In this document: in pieces, positions 1-8,984 of the stretch
How the letters are laid out: each line of letters begins with the position of its first letter
How positions within the stretch are numbered: position 1 is the stretch's first letter
Assembly (NCBI GenBank): GCA_039931635.1
Contig: JBDTRO010000138.1
Span: 1 to 17,904, forward strand
DNA length: 17,904 bases
Source of the DNA: RBG-16-66-20 sp039931635
Lineage (GTDB): Bacteria > Pseudomonadota > Gammaproteobacteria > Burkholderiales > SG8-39
Reading direction: 5' to 3'
Translations under genes and position numbers: made by a program
The notes under the pieces: model-generated
The model's input: the letters and a program-made list of their open reading frames with translations, nothing else
The model's database searches: none
What the model was told of the DNA's origin: nothing

Positions 1-10
1 TCAGGAAAAT

Positions 11-466
11 TTGAACGACGCCAGGTCCCGGCGGCTGGAACTGTCTGCCTCAGGGGTGTATGCAGGAACGGTTCTCGCTGTCCACGCGACAGCGGCCGCC
101 TGCGTCCTTGCGACGATCACGGGCGTCCCCGGCATGGCGCTCGCTTTCCTCGTCATCGCGCTGGGCGCCGCAGCAGCCTGGGATCGTGCTCTGCTGCGCG
201 GCCCGCGCTCGCCTCGCGCCATCGAACTCCCGGCGTCAGGCACCTCCGTGGCGGTGATTCTTGCGAATGGGCAAGTTGTTCCCCTGCGCGCCGTGCGCGG
301 CATCGGGGTGACGCGTCATTGGGTGGCGCTCCGCCCGCGCGGATTCGCAGGCGGCGGCGTGCTGGTCATGGCAGGCATGCTCGCGCCGGCCGCGCACCGC
401 GTCCTGCGGCTCTGGGCCCTGTGGGGCCGGACGCCGCGCGCGGCGCCGGCGCAACTGCCGGCATGA
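11..466 (+). CDS. YgfX-like small inner-membrane protein
   Basis: A 151-residue protein starting at TTG, with an AGGA just upstream. The frame stays open to the window edge, so the true start may lie further left. Two hydrophobic segments (about residues 17-37 and 40-58) form a membrane hairpin. They are followed by a soluble part with a short strand-rich stretch and a C-terminal helix ending in RVLRLWALWG. This layout (LELSAS start, two membrane helices, then a domain ending in an LRxW helix) resembles the YgfX/CptA family, which in E. coli is encoded with SdhE and has been reported to affect FtsZ/MreB. Here there is no sdhE in view; the gene sits directly upstream of rpoE. The family assignment rests on architecture and weak motif similarity, and function in this organism is unknown. 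The coding strand and reading frame are more certain than the family. Confidence 0.55.
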   Translation: MNDARSRRLELSASGVYAGTVLAVHATAAACVLATITGVPGMALAFLVIALGAAAAWDRALLRGPRSPRAIELPASGTSVAVILANGQVVPLRAVRGIGVTRHWVALRPRGFAGGGVLVMAGMLAPAAHRVLRLWALWGRTPRAAPAQLPA

Positions 467-486
467 CTCCGGAGCGCCCTTTGGGC

Positions 487-514
487 CGAACTATTTGCAA
501 ATATCACTGTCTGT
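487..514 (+). promoter_or_regulatory. Candidate sigma-E-type promoter of rpoE
   Basis: The 84-base gap before rpoE holds cGAACTa (487-493), matching 5 of 7 bases of the sigma-E -35 consensus GGAACTT. TCTGT follows after 16 bases (510-514), resembling the sigma-E -10 element. The 16-base spacing is the usual one for this class. The implied transcript starts near 520, about 30 bases before the rpoE GTG. Sigma-E autoregulation is known in several proteobacteria; here it is inferred from sequence alone. Confidence 0.45.
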
Positions 515-550
515 GGCACATAGGCGTTGCGGGCAGGGGGTCCGGGCGTC

Positions 551-1150
551 GTGTCTGATCGCGAGGTGGACCAGCTGCTGGTCGAGCGGGCGCAACGCGG
601 CGACAAACGGGCCTTCGAGTTGCTGGTGGAGAAATACCAGCGCAAACTCGCGCGCCTGCTCTCGCGCCTGGTCCGGGACCCGGGCGAGGTGGAGGACGTG
701 ACCCAGGAAGCGTTCATCAAGGCTTACCGGGCGCTGCCTTCGTTTCGCGGCGACAGCGCTTTTTATACGTGGCTGTACCGGATCGGCATCAACACCGCCA
801 AGAATTACCTGGTGTCGATGGGCCGGCGGGCGCCGACCTCGACGGAGGTGGACGCCGAGGAAGCGGAACAGTATGAAAGCGGCGAGCAGTTGCGCGACAT
901 CAATACGCCGGAGAGTTTGTTGCTGACCAAGGAAATTGCGACGACAGTGAATGCGGCGATCGAATCCCTGCCCGAAGAACTGCGCAGCGCGATCCAGTTG
1001 CGCGAGCTCGAGGGCATGAGCTACGAGGAGATCGCCAAGTTGATGGATTGCCCGATCGGCACGGTGCGCTCGAGGATCTTCAGGGCGCGAGAGGCGATCG
1101 CGGAGCGGCTCAAGCCGCTGCTGGATACGGCAACCGACAAGAGGTGGTGA
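551..1150 (+). CDS. rpoE: RNA polymerase sigma-E factor (ECF, RpoE/AlgU)
   Basis: ECF sigma factor that directs RNA polymerase to envelope-stress promoters. Region 2 spans about residues 20-92 (DVTQEAFIKAYRALPSFRGD, then FYTWLYRIGINTAKN) and region 4 about 133-186, with the helix-turn-helix around SYEEIAKLMDCPIGTVRSRI. I chose GTG 551 because it gives the family-typical start (V/M)SDREVDQLLVERAQRGD and a 199-residue protein, with AGGGGG at 535-540. A longer TTG start at 527 would add eight residues not expected in the family. The stop overlaps the rseA start by one base (TGATG). Region 4 aligns well with RpoE/AlgU. Activity is presumably held by RseA, encoded next, and expression is likely autoregulated from the promoter upstream. 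Confidence 0.97.
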   Translation: MSDREVDQLLVERAQRGDKRAFELLVEKYQRKLARLLSRLVRDPGEVEDVTQEAFIKAYRALPSFRGDSAFYTWLYRIGINTAKNYLVSMGRRAPTSTEVDAEEAEQYESGEQLRDINTPESLLLTKEIATTVNAAIESLPEELRSAIQLRELEGMSYEEIAKLMDCPIGTVRSRIFRAREAIAERLKPLLDTATDKRW

Positions 1151-1650
1151 TGAAAACGGAAATTTCGGCGCTGGTCGATGGCGAACTGGACGGGCGCGAG
1201 GCGGCGGGTCCGCTGAACGCGATCAAGGAAGAAGGCGAACTGCGCGACCGCTGGCGCAGCTACCACCTGATCGGCGATGCGATGCGCGATACGCGCATGG
1301 TCACGCCGGGATTCGCGGTCCGGGTCGCGGCGAAGCTGGCGCAGGAGCCCACCGTCATGGCGCCCGCGCGCAGGGTGCCGCTGCCGCAACGGCCGCGCTG
1401 GCAGTACCTCTCGGCGGCGGCCAGCGTGGCGGCGGTCGCCCTGGTCGGCTGGATCGCTTTCGCGCCGCAGGAAGCCGCGCCGCCGGTTGCAATAGCGCCC
1501 AAGCAGTCGGAAATCGTGCAGGTCGCACCGCCAGACAAGGCGGATGACTATCTCTATGCCCACCAGGGCTATTCGCCGCGCAATTCCCTGCAGGGCGTGG
1601 CGCCCTACGTGCGCATGGTATCGGGCGAAGCAGGAGCGGGAAAACGGTGA
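1150..1650 (+). CDS. rseA: Anti-sigma-E factor RseA (MucA-like)
   Basis: A 166-residue single-pass membrane protein that sequesters sigma-E at the inner face of the membrane and releases it on regulated proteolysis. The N-terminal cytoplasmic part (KTEISALVDGELD, then RDRWRSYHLIGDAMR at about 32-46) is the RseA/MucA sigma-binding domain. One hydrophobic helix lies at about 86-105. The periplasmic tail of about 60 residues is alanine- and proline-rich and ends in GVAPYVRMVS, the part expected to meet RseB. The ATG overlaps the rpoE stop by one base, so translation is probably coupled, keeping sigma and anti-sigma in balance. An upstream in-frame ATG at 1048 lies inside rpoE and would add 34 residues unlike the family, so I rejected it. 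Confidence 0.93.
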   Translation: MKTEISALVDGELDGREAAGPLNAIKEEGELRDRWRSYHLIGDAMRDTRMVTPGFAVRVAAKLAQEPTVMAPARRVPLPQRPRWQYLSAAASVAAVALVGWIAFAPQEAAPPVAIAPKQSEIVQVAPPDKADDYLYAHQGYSPRNSLQGVAPYVRMVSGEAGAGKR

Positions 1651-2612
1651 TCCGGGCGCTCGGCCTCGCGATGCTCGCTTGCTGCGGCCTGGCGCAGGCC
1701 CAGGCCGGGACGTCCGCCGATGCGATGTCCCTGCTGCGCAAGGTGTATCAGGCGACTGAAAGGCTGTCCTACACCGGAACCTTCGTATACCAGCAGGGCG
1801 ACCGCACGGAGACGTCGCGCATCACCCGTGTGGCGGGAAACGACGGCGGCATCGAGCGCGTGGAGGTGCTGGACGGCATGCCGCGCGAATTCATCCGCAC
1901 GCGCGAGACCGTCCGCTGCTACCTGCCGGATAGCCAGACCGTGAAAGTGGAGCGCAGGAGCGACGAGCGCACCTTCCCGGCGATGCTGCCGGAGCACATA
2001 GCCGGCCTCGCCGGCAGCTACACCATCACGCGCGGCGAAAAAGTGCGCATCGCGGGCTTCGACTGCGAGGCGGTGGTGCTGACGCCGAAGGACGAGCTGC
2101 GCTACGGCTACAAGCTGTGGGCCGACGTGAAAACCGGCATGCTGCTCAAGGCGCGCACCTTCAACCGCAAGGGCAAGACCGTGGAGCAGTTTTCCTTCAC
2201 CCAGCTGGCCATCGGCGGCGTGCCGCGCGATCGCGTGAAGACGAAGTACGTGACGCAGAACTGGCGCATCGACGACGCGGCAGTGCAGCCGGCGAACCTG
2301 CAGCGCGCCGGCTGGACGATGGGCAGCGAACTGCCGGGATTCCGCAAGATTGTCGAGGTAACGCGCAATCTGGGCGAGGCGCGGCCGGTCGGACAGATGG
2401 TGTATTCGGACGGCATGGCGGCGGTATCGGTGTTCATCGAGCCGCTGGCCGGGCGCGCCGAGAAGCTGCGGCCGGGTCCCTCCAGCCTCGGTTCTTTCCA
2501 GATCTACACGCGGCAAGTCGCCAATCACATCGTGACGGTGGTCGGCGAGGCGCCCGCAGCCAGCGTGCAGCGCATCGCTGACGCCGTCGAATACAAATTG
2601 CCACCTCAGTAA
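1647..2612 (+). CDS. rseB: Periplasmic sigma-E regulatory protein RseB/MucB
   Basis: A 321-residue exported protein that binds the periplasmic tail of RseA and shields it from the first cleavage; in E. coli it also senses mislocalised lipopolysaccharide. A signal peptide occupies residues 1-20 (hydrophobic core, likely cleavage after AQA). The N-terminal domain resembles lipoprotein carriers (SYTGTFVYQQGDRTETSRI; YGYKLWADVKTGMLLK). The smaller C-terminal domain includes MVYSDGMAAVSVFIEP. GTG 1647 overlaps the rseA stop by four bases (GTGA), with AGGAG at 1632-1636. The length is typical. The next gene begins 14 bases downstream. Confidence 0.93.
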   Translation: MIRALGLAMLACCGLAQAQAGTSADAMSLLRKVYQATERLSYTGTFVYQQGDRTETSRITRVAGNDGGIERVEVLDGMPREFIRTRETVRCYLPDSQTVKVERRSDERTFPAMLPEHIAGLAGSYTITRGEKVRIAGFDCEAVVLTPKDELRYGYKLWADVKTGMLLKARTFNRKGKTVEQFSFTQLAIGGVPRDRVKTKYVTQNWRIDDAAVQPANLQRAGWTMGSELPGFRKIVEVTRNLGEARPVGQMVYSDGMAAVSVFIEPLAGRAEKLRPGPSSLGSFQIYTRQVANHIVTVVGEAPAASVQRIADAVEYKLPPQ

Positions 2613-2626
2613 CGGGAGATCGAAGC

Positions 2627-4060
2627 ATGAACTGGTCCAGAATCCGCGTGGCGCTGCTGGCGCTCGTTTTCACTGGCGCCGCGCTCGCACAAGGCCGCGA
2701 GCTGCCGGATTTCGTCAAACTGGTCGAGGAAACGGGGGGCGCGGTGGTGAACATCAGCACCACGCAGGCGGCGCGGCGTCCGGCGGCGGTGCCGCAGATT
2801 CCTGGCGTCGAAGACGAGGAAGTGCAGGAGTTCTTCCGGCGCTTCATACCGCGCCAGCAACCCGGACCGCAGCAGGGACCGCGCCCGGAGAGCCGTTCGC
2901 TCGGCTCCGGATTCATCATTTCCGCCGACGGCTACATCCTCACCAACGCGCATGTCATCGACGGCGCGGACGAAATCACCGTCAAGCTGACCGACAAGCG
3001 CGAGTACCGGGCGAAGGTGATCGGCGCCGACAAGCGCACCGACGTGGCGCTGATCAAGATCGATCCGAGCGCGCCGCTGCCGGCGGTTAAATTCGCCGAT
3101 CCGAACAAGCTGAAGGTCGGCGAGTGGGTGGTGGCGATCGGCTCGCCGTTCGGCTTCGAGAACACTGTTACCGCCGGCATCGTGTCGGCCAAGGGACGCT
3201 CGCTGCCGCAGGAGAATTTCGTGCCGTTCATCCAGACCGACGTCGCCATCAATCCGGGCAACTCGGGCGGGCCGCTGTTCAACATGCGCGGCGAAGTGGT
3301 GGGCGTGAATTCTCAGATCTACAGCCGCACCGGCGGCTTCATGGGCCTGTCGTTCGCGATCCCGATCGACGTCGCGCTGGATATCCAGAAGCAGCTGCGC
3401 GAGAAGGGCCGCGTGTCGCGCGGCCGCATCGGCGTCGTGATCCAGGAGGTGAGCAAGGACCTCGCCACTTCCTTCGGCCTGGACCGGCCGCGCGGCGCGC
3501 TGGTCAACTCGGTGGAAAAGGGCAGCCCGGCGGACAAGGCCGGCGTCGAGGCGACCGATATCATCACCAAATTCGACGGCAAGCTGGTGGATTCGTCCAA
3601 CGACCTGCCGCGTATCGTCGGCGCGACGCGTCCGGGGGCCAAGGCCGACCTGGAAGTCTGGCGCAAGGGAACGGCGCGCACCCTGAGCCTGATGGTGGGA
3701 GAATTGCAGGAAGAACGCATCGCCATGCGCGATACGCCGAAAGCGCAGAAGCCGGCCGAACTGGCCGCGAACCGCCTCGGCATCGTGGTGAGCGAGCTCA
3801 CCGCGAAGCAGAAGGAAGAGTTGAAGCTGGCCAATGGCCTGGTGGTCACGGAGGTCAAGGCTGAGGCACGCGCCGATGTGCGCCGCGGCGACGTGCTGCT
3901 GATGCTGGTGCACAAGGGGCAGCACACCGAACTGAAGTCCAGCGAGCAGTTGAACAAGCTGCTTGCGACCATGGACCGGAACTCGGTGATCACGCTCCAG
4001 GTCCGGCGCGGCGACGCCCTGTCGTTCGTGACGGTGAATGGGCTGACCGACAAGGGGTGA
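2627..4060 (+). CDS. mucD: Periplasmic serine endoprotease, DegP/DegQ (MucD) type
   Basis: HtrA-family protease/chaperone that degrades misfolded periplasmic proteins, a typical member of the sigma-E regulon. It has 477 residues. The signal peptide is 1-21 (LVFTGAALA then QG). The trypsin-like domain carries His109 (TNAHV), Asp139 (RTDVALIKI) and Ser213 (NPGNSGGPLFN). PDZ1 starts near GRIGVVIQEV (about 267-358), and PDZ2 spans about 383-473 (NRLGIVVSEL to VRRGDALSFVTV). The start is ATG 2627 with GGGAGA eight bases upstream. A Q-linker-like loop near residues 76-88 is proline- and glutamine-rich. Position directly after rseB is the usual betaproteobacterial and pseudomonad arrangement. Whether it behaves as DegP or DegQ cannot be told from sequence. 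Confidence 0.96.
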   Translation: MNWSRIRVALLALVFTGAALAQGRELPDFVKLVEETGGAVVNISTTQAARRPAAVPQIPGVEDEEVQEFFRRFIPRQQPGPQQGPRPESRSLGSGFIISADGYILTNAHVIDGADEITVKLTDKREYRAKVIGADKRTDVALIKIDPSAPLPAVKFADPNKLKVGEWVVAIGSPFGFENTVTAGIVSAKGRSLPQENFVPFIQTDVAINPGNSGGPLFNMRGEVVGVNSQIYSRTGGFMGLSFAIPIDVALDIQKQLREKGRVSRGRIGVVIQEVSKDLATSFGLDRPRGALVNSVEKGSPADKAGVEATDIITKFDGKLVDSSNDLPRIVGATRPGAKADLEVWRKGTARTLSLMVGELQEERIAMRDTPKAQKPAELAANRLGIVVSELTAKQKEELKLANGLVVTEVKAEARADVRRGDVLLMLVHKGQHTELKSSEQLNKLLATMDRNSVITLQVRRGDALSFVTVNGLTDKG

Positions 4061-4065
4061 CGGGG

Positions 4066-4359
4066 ATGGCGATCAAAGGCTGGGGTGGGTTTTTGCTGTG
4101 GGGAATTGCCGCAGCCGCGTTCGCGCAGGCGACCATGACGCCGCCGCCGGCGGTGGGGGCCGCTGCCGCGTCGGCGACCGTGCAGACGGATACCGTCAAG
4201 ACGACGGTGCCTGGCGCGCCGGCGCCGGAAAGCAAGGCGGCCGCGGGTGGCCGCGCCAATCCCTGGGACAAGCAGCCGATGAACATCCGGCTGCAGGAAG
4301 GCGGCATCAAAGCGCCCAAATGCGCCGAGGAAAGCCGCGAAGGGCTGGCCTGCAAGTAA
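4066..4359 (+). CDS. Small secreted alanine/proline-rich protein, unknown function
   Basis: I do not recognise a family. The 97-residue product starts at ATG 4066 with AAGGGG at 4052-4057; an alternative GTG at 4057 overlaps the mucD stop by four bases and adds three residues. A clear signal peptide (FLLWGIAAAAFA, likely cut after Ala20) is followed by a low-complexity Ala/Pro/Thr stretch to about residue 62. The C-terminal part is more ordered (NPWDKQPMNIRLQEGG) with two cysteines, Cys86 and Cys96, that could form a disulfide in the periplasm. It sits five bases after mucD and before the hairpin at 4404, so it is probably the last gene of the rpoE operon and might be a minor stress-response periplasmic factor. 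That role is inference from position only. Confidence 0.7.
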   Translation: MAIKGWGGFLLWGIAAAAFAQATMTPPPAVGAAAASATVQTDTVKTTVPGAPAPESKAAAGGRANPWDKQPMNIRLQEGGIKAPKCAEESREGLACK

Positions 4360-4386
4360 GACGGGCGGCAGGCTGCCGCATTGCAG

Positions 4387-4392
4387 TAAAAT
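4387..4392 (+). promoter_or_regulatory. Candidate -10 box (TAAAAT) for lepA
   Basis: TAAAAT differs from the -10 consensus at one base and stands out in GC-rich DNA. No convincing -35 lies 16-18 bases upstream. If used, transcription would start near 4399, just before the hairpin at 4404. By-eye call. Confidence 0.4.
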
Positions 4393-4403
4393 AGCGGCTC
4401 ATC

Positions 4404-4430
4404 GAGGGTGCTGCGGCACCCTCTTTTCTT
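4404..4430 (+). terminator. Hairpin plus U-tract abutting the lepA start codon
   Basis: GAGGGTGC (4404-4411) and GCACCCTC (4416-4423) form a perfect 8-bp GC-rich stem around a TGCG loop, followed by TTTTCTT (4424-4430); the lepA ATG begins at the next base. This has the form of an intrinsic terminator. It could end the rpoE-mucD operon, attenuate lepA, or be the lepA leader itself. No Shine-Dalgarno sequence separates it from ATG; the only purine-rich stretch, GAGGG, is inside the stem. A second small stem, GCGGCA/TGCCGC (4365-4379), lies upstream without a U-run. Confidence 0.6.
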
Positions 4431-6226
<1,796 letters not shown>

Positions 6227-6230
<4 letters not shown>

Positions 6231-7015
6231 GTTTCGCGCTGTTCCTGCTGCTGCTGCTCGTCGTCACCGGCCTGGTGTGGCTTTTCGACATTTTGTATCT
6301 GAAGAAAAGGCGCTCGGCCGACGCCAGGCAGCCCTGGTGGGTCGAATACTCGGCCAGCTTCTTTCCGGTGATCCTGGCGGTGTTCTTCCTGCGCTCCTTC
6401 CTGGTCGAGCCGTTCAAGATTCCCTCGGGCTCGATGATCCCGACGCTGCTGATCGGCGATTTCATTCTGGTCAACAAATTCGCCTATGGCATCCGGCTGC
6501 CGGTGGCCAACATCAAGGTGCTGGAACTGGGCAGCCCGAAGCGCGGCGACGTGATGGTGTTCCGCTATCCGGCCGACACTTCCCTGGACTACATCAAGCG
6601 GGTGGTTGGACTGCCCGGCGACCGGCTCGAGTATCGCAACAAGGAACTGCGCGTCAACGGCAAGGCGGTGCCCCGCCGGCAGATCGAGGACTACGAATCC
6701 CGCGAGCGGCTGCAGTTCTATCCGCGCTATGTGGAGAGCTTCGACGGCGCCGGGCACGAGATCATCCTGGAGAAGGAATCGCCGGGTTTCGCCGTCCCGG
6801 GGATGGATTTCAGCCATTCCGGAAACTGCGACTACAATAACGGCAGCCTGGTTTGCACGGTGCCGGCCGGCCACTATTTCGTCATGGGCGACAACAGGGA
6901 TAATTCGAGCGACAGCCGGGTCTGGGGATTCGTCCCGGACGGCAATATTGTCGGCAAGGCGTTTTTCATCTGGCTCAACCTGAACCAACTGGGCCGCTTT
7001 GGCACGTTCCGATGA
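6227..7015 (+). CDS. lepB: Signal peptidase I (leader peptidase LepB)
   Basis: Membrane-bound serine protease that removes signal peptides from exported proteins, including the secreted products encoded at the left of this window. It has 262 residues. Two membrane segments lie at about 2-24 and 43-59. The catalytic Ser69 is in PSGSMIPTLLIGDF and the catalytic Lys124 is in YIKRVVGLPGD. The box E motif MGDNRDNSSDSR is at about 220-231. Cys201 and Cys210 flank DYNNGSLV and may pair in the periplasm. The ATG overlaps the lepA stop by four bases with GGGGGA upstream. The frame stays open far back into lepA, but nothing there is LepB-like. Confidence 0.97.
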
Positions 7016-7031
7016 TCCTGGGAGAATGAAG

Positions 7032-7388
7032 ATGCGCAACAAGCAGCTTGGTATTGGCCTTGGCGGCCTGCTCGCCGTATCGGCGGTGCTCGTCGCGTTC
7101 GCGATCTTGGGCATGAAGCTGGTTCCTTCCTACCTCGAATTCATGGCCGTCAAGAAGGTCGTCAAGGCGATTGCGGCCGAGAAGGGCGGCGCATCCACGG
7201 TGGCCGAATTGCGCAGGTCCTTCGCGATCCGCGCGTCGGTGGACGCCATCGAGTCCGTGAAGCCGGAGGACATCGAAATCACCAAGGATGGCGGCGAACT
7301 CGTCGTCGCCGCGAGGTACCGCAAGGAGATCCCGCTGGTCGCCAATATCGGCATCCATATCGATTTTGCCGCGGTCTCCAAGGAATAG
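7032..7388 (+). CDS. DUF4845 family small membrane protein
   Basis: A 118-residue protein of the family usually found between lepB and rnc in betaproteobacteria; its function is not established. One N-terminal hydrophobic helix (about residues 7-29) is followed by the typical GMKLVPSYLEFMAVKKVVKA and a periplasmic alpha/beta part ending near IPLVANIGIHIDFAAV. The short basic N-terminus before the helix recalls pilin-like or minor pseudopilin leaders, but no prepilin cleavage motif is clear. I prefer ATG 7032 because GGGAG at 7020-7024 sits seven bases before it; ATG 7026 would be only one base from that site. It follows lepB by 16 bases and precedes rnc by 16. Confidence 0.85.
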   Translation: MRNKQLGIGLGGLLAVSAVLVAFAILGMKLVPSYLEFMAVKKVVKAIAAEKGGASTVAELRRSFAIRASVDAIESVKPEDIEITKDGGELVVAARYRKEIPLVANIGIHIDFAAVSKE

Positions 7389-7404
7389 CGGCCCGGCCGC
7401 GACG

Positions 7405-8076
7405 GTGGCCCGCCACCCGGTTCTCGAGAAACGCCTAGGCCACCGCTTCCAGGATCCCGCGCTGCTCGCGCAGGCCCTCACGCACCGCAGTTTCGGTTCG
7501 CCGCACTACGAGCGGCTCGAGTTTCTGGGCGACAGCGTGCTTGGCTGCGCGGTGACGGAGCTGCTGTACCAGCGCCATCCGGACCTGCCCGAGGGCAAGC
7601 TGTCGCGCATCCGCGCCGGTTTCATCCGTGAAGAGTCGCTCGCCCGGATCGCGCGCGAACTGGGCGTGGCCGCGTTCCTGCGCCTGGACGAGAGTACCTC
7701 CCGCAACGAAGGCGCGGACCGCCCCTCGATCCTCGCCGACGCGCTGGAGGCAATCTACGGCGCGATATTCCTCGATGCCGGCTACGGCGTCGCGCGCGAT
7801 GTCATCGCGCGCACCTTCGGTACCGCGCTGTCCCAGCTCGATCCCGAATCGGTCGAGAAGGATGCGAAGACGCGCCTGCAGGAAACGCTGCAGGCCAATC
7901 GCCGCGCCAAGCCGCGTTACCGGGTGGTTTCCACCTCGGGCGCGAAGCAGAGCCTGGTGTTCGAAGTCGAATGCGCGCTGGAGGATCTCGACCTGAAGGC
8001 GACGGGCAGCGGCAGCTCGCGCCAGCGTGCCGAGCAGGAGGCTGCCGGCAAAGTCCTCAAGCTGCTGAACGCATGA
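7405..8076 (+). CDS. rnc: Ribonuclease III
   Basis: Double-strand-specific endoribonuclease for rRNA processing and mRNA turnover. The product is 223 residues from GTG 7405, close to the usual 226. The RNase III domain has the signature YERLEFLGDSVL with Glu39 and Asp43, and the second acidic pair Asp112/Glu115 in ADALEAIYGA; all four metal-site residues are present. The double-stranded RNA-binding domain covers about 152-220 (DAKTRLQETLQ to QRAEQEAAGKVLKLL). A longer in-frame start at 7288 lies inside the DUF4845 gene and was rejected. There is no good Shine-Dalgarno before GTG 7405, so translation may depend on coupling with DUF4845. The stop overlaps the era start by four bases, the conserved rnc-era coupling. 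Confidence 0.97.
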   Translation: MARHPVLEKRLGHRFQDPALLAQALTHRSFGSPHYERLEFLGDSVLGCAVTELLYQRHPDLPEGKLSRIRAGFIREESLARIARELGVAAFLRLDESTSRNEGADRPSILADALEAIYGAIFLDAGYGVARDVIARTFGTALSQLDPESVEKDAKTRLQETLQANRRAKPRYRVVSTSGAKQSLVFEVECALEDLDLKATGSGSSRQRAEQEAAGKVLKLLNA

Positions 8077-8975
8077 GCGCCTTCCGCTGCGGCACGGTGG
8101 CGATTGCCGGCCGCCCCAATACCGGCAAATCCAGCCTGCTGAACAAACTGGTCGGGCACAAGCTCGCCATCGTTTCGCCCAAGGCGCAGACCACGCGCCA
8201 CACCGTGAACGGCGTCCTGACCGTGGCGGACTGCCAGTATGTGTTCGTGGACCTGCCCGGCTACCAGACCAAGCACGTCAATATCCTCAATCGGTCGCTC
8301 AACAGGCAGGCGACCGAGGGCGCCCGGGACTGCGATGCCGTCGTGTTCACGGTTGAAGCGACACGCTATGGCGCACCGGATCGCGAAGTGCTGGAGCGCA
8401 TTCCCGCGCAGCAGCGCATCGTCGCCGCCGTGAACAAGGTGGACCTGGTGAAGAATCAGCTCGATCTGCTGCCGTTCCTCGAGCGCCTGCAGAAGGAGCG
8501 CGATTTCGCCGCCATCGTGCCGGTTTCGGCGCGCAACGGCAGGAACCTGCCCGAGCTGTTGCGCGTACTTGCGGGCCTGTTGCCCGAGGGGCCCGCGGCC
8601 TACCCCGGGGAACACCTCACCGACCGTGACGAACGCTTTTTCGCCGGCGAGATCCTGCGTGAAAAACTGTTCCTGCTGCTCGGCGAGGAATTGCCTTATC
8701 GCTGCGACGTGGTGCTGGAGAGTTTCAAGGACGAAGCGCCGAAAGGAAGAGGCAAGGGCCTGCGGCGCATCGAGGCGACGATCTGGGTGGAACGCGACAG
8801 CCAGAAGGCGATCGTGATCGGCGGCGCGGGCGAACTGCTCAAGCGCATCGGGACCGCGGCCCGCAAGGACATGGAGCGGCTCTTCGGCGGCAAGGTCTAC
8901 CTCGGCGTCTGGGTCAAGGTGAAGCACGACTGGAGCGGGGATGCGCAATTGCTGCGGCAACTCGGCTACCGCTAG
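8073..8975 (+). CDS. era: GTPase Era (30S ribosomal subunit maturation)
   Basis: Essential GTPase that binds the 3' end of 16S rRNA and couples 30S assembly to growth. It has 300 residues. G1 is GRPNTGKSS (13-21), the switch I region has QTTRHTV, G3 reads DLPGY, G4 is NKVD and G5 is VSARNG. The C-terminal KH domain has an intact GxxG loop (VIGGAGELLKRIGT), and the protein ends with the typical WVKVKHDWSGD. The usual G3 motif in Era is DTPG; here Thr is Leu. ATG 8073 overlaps the rnc stop by four bases. The frame is open 34 codons further upstream inside rnc, but the MSAFRCGTVAIAGRPN start fits the family. Confidence 0.97.
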   Translation: MSAFRCGTVAIAGRPNTGKSSLLNKLVGHKLAIVSPKAQTTRHTVNGVLTVADCQYVFVDLPGYQTKHVNILNRSLNRQATEGARDCDAVVFTVEATRYGAPDREVLERIPAQQRIVAAVNKVDLVKNQLDLLPFLERLQKERDFAAIVPVSARNGRNLPELLRVLAGLLPEGPAAYPGEHLTDRDERFFAGEILREKLFLLLGEELPYRCDVVLESFKDEAPKGRGKGLRRIEATIWVERDSQKAIVIGGAGELLKRIGTAARKDMERLFGGKVYLGVWVKVKHDWSGDAQLLRQLGYR

Positions 8976-8984
8976 AGTTCGGCG

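Noticed and set aside
527..550. TTG start giving an eight-residue longer RpoE
   Set aside because: The family-typical SDREVDQ start follows GTG 551, which has a purine-rich site upstream.
7388..7400. GCGGCC-C-GGCCGC inverted repeat before rnc as a regulatory hairpin
   Set aside because: One spacer base leaves no room for a loop, and such GC palindromes are common in this DNA.
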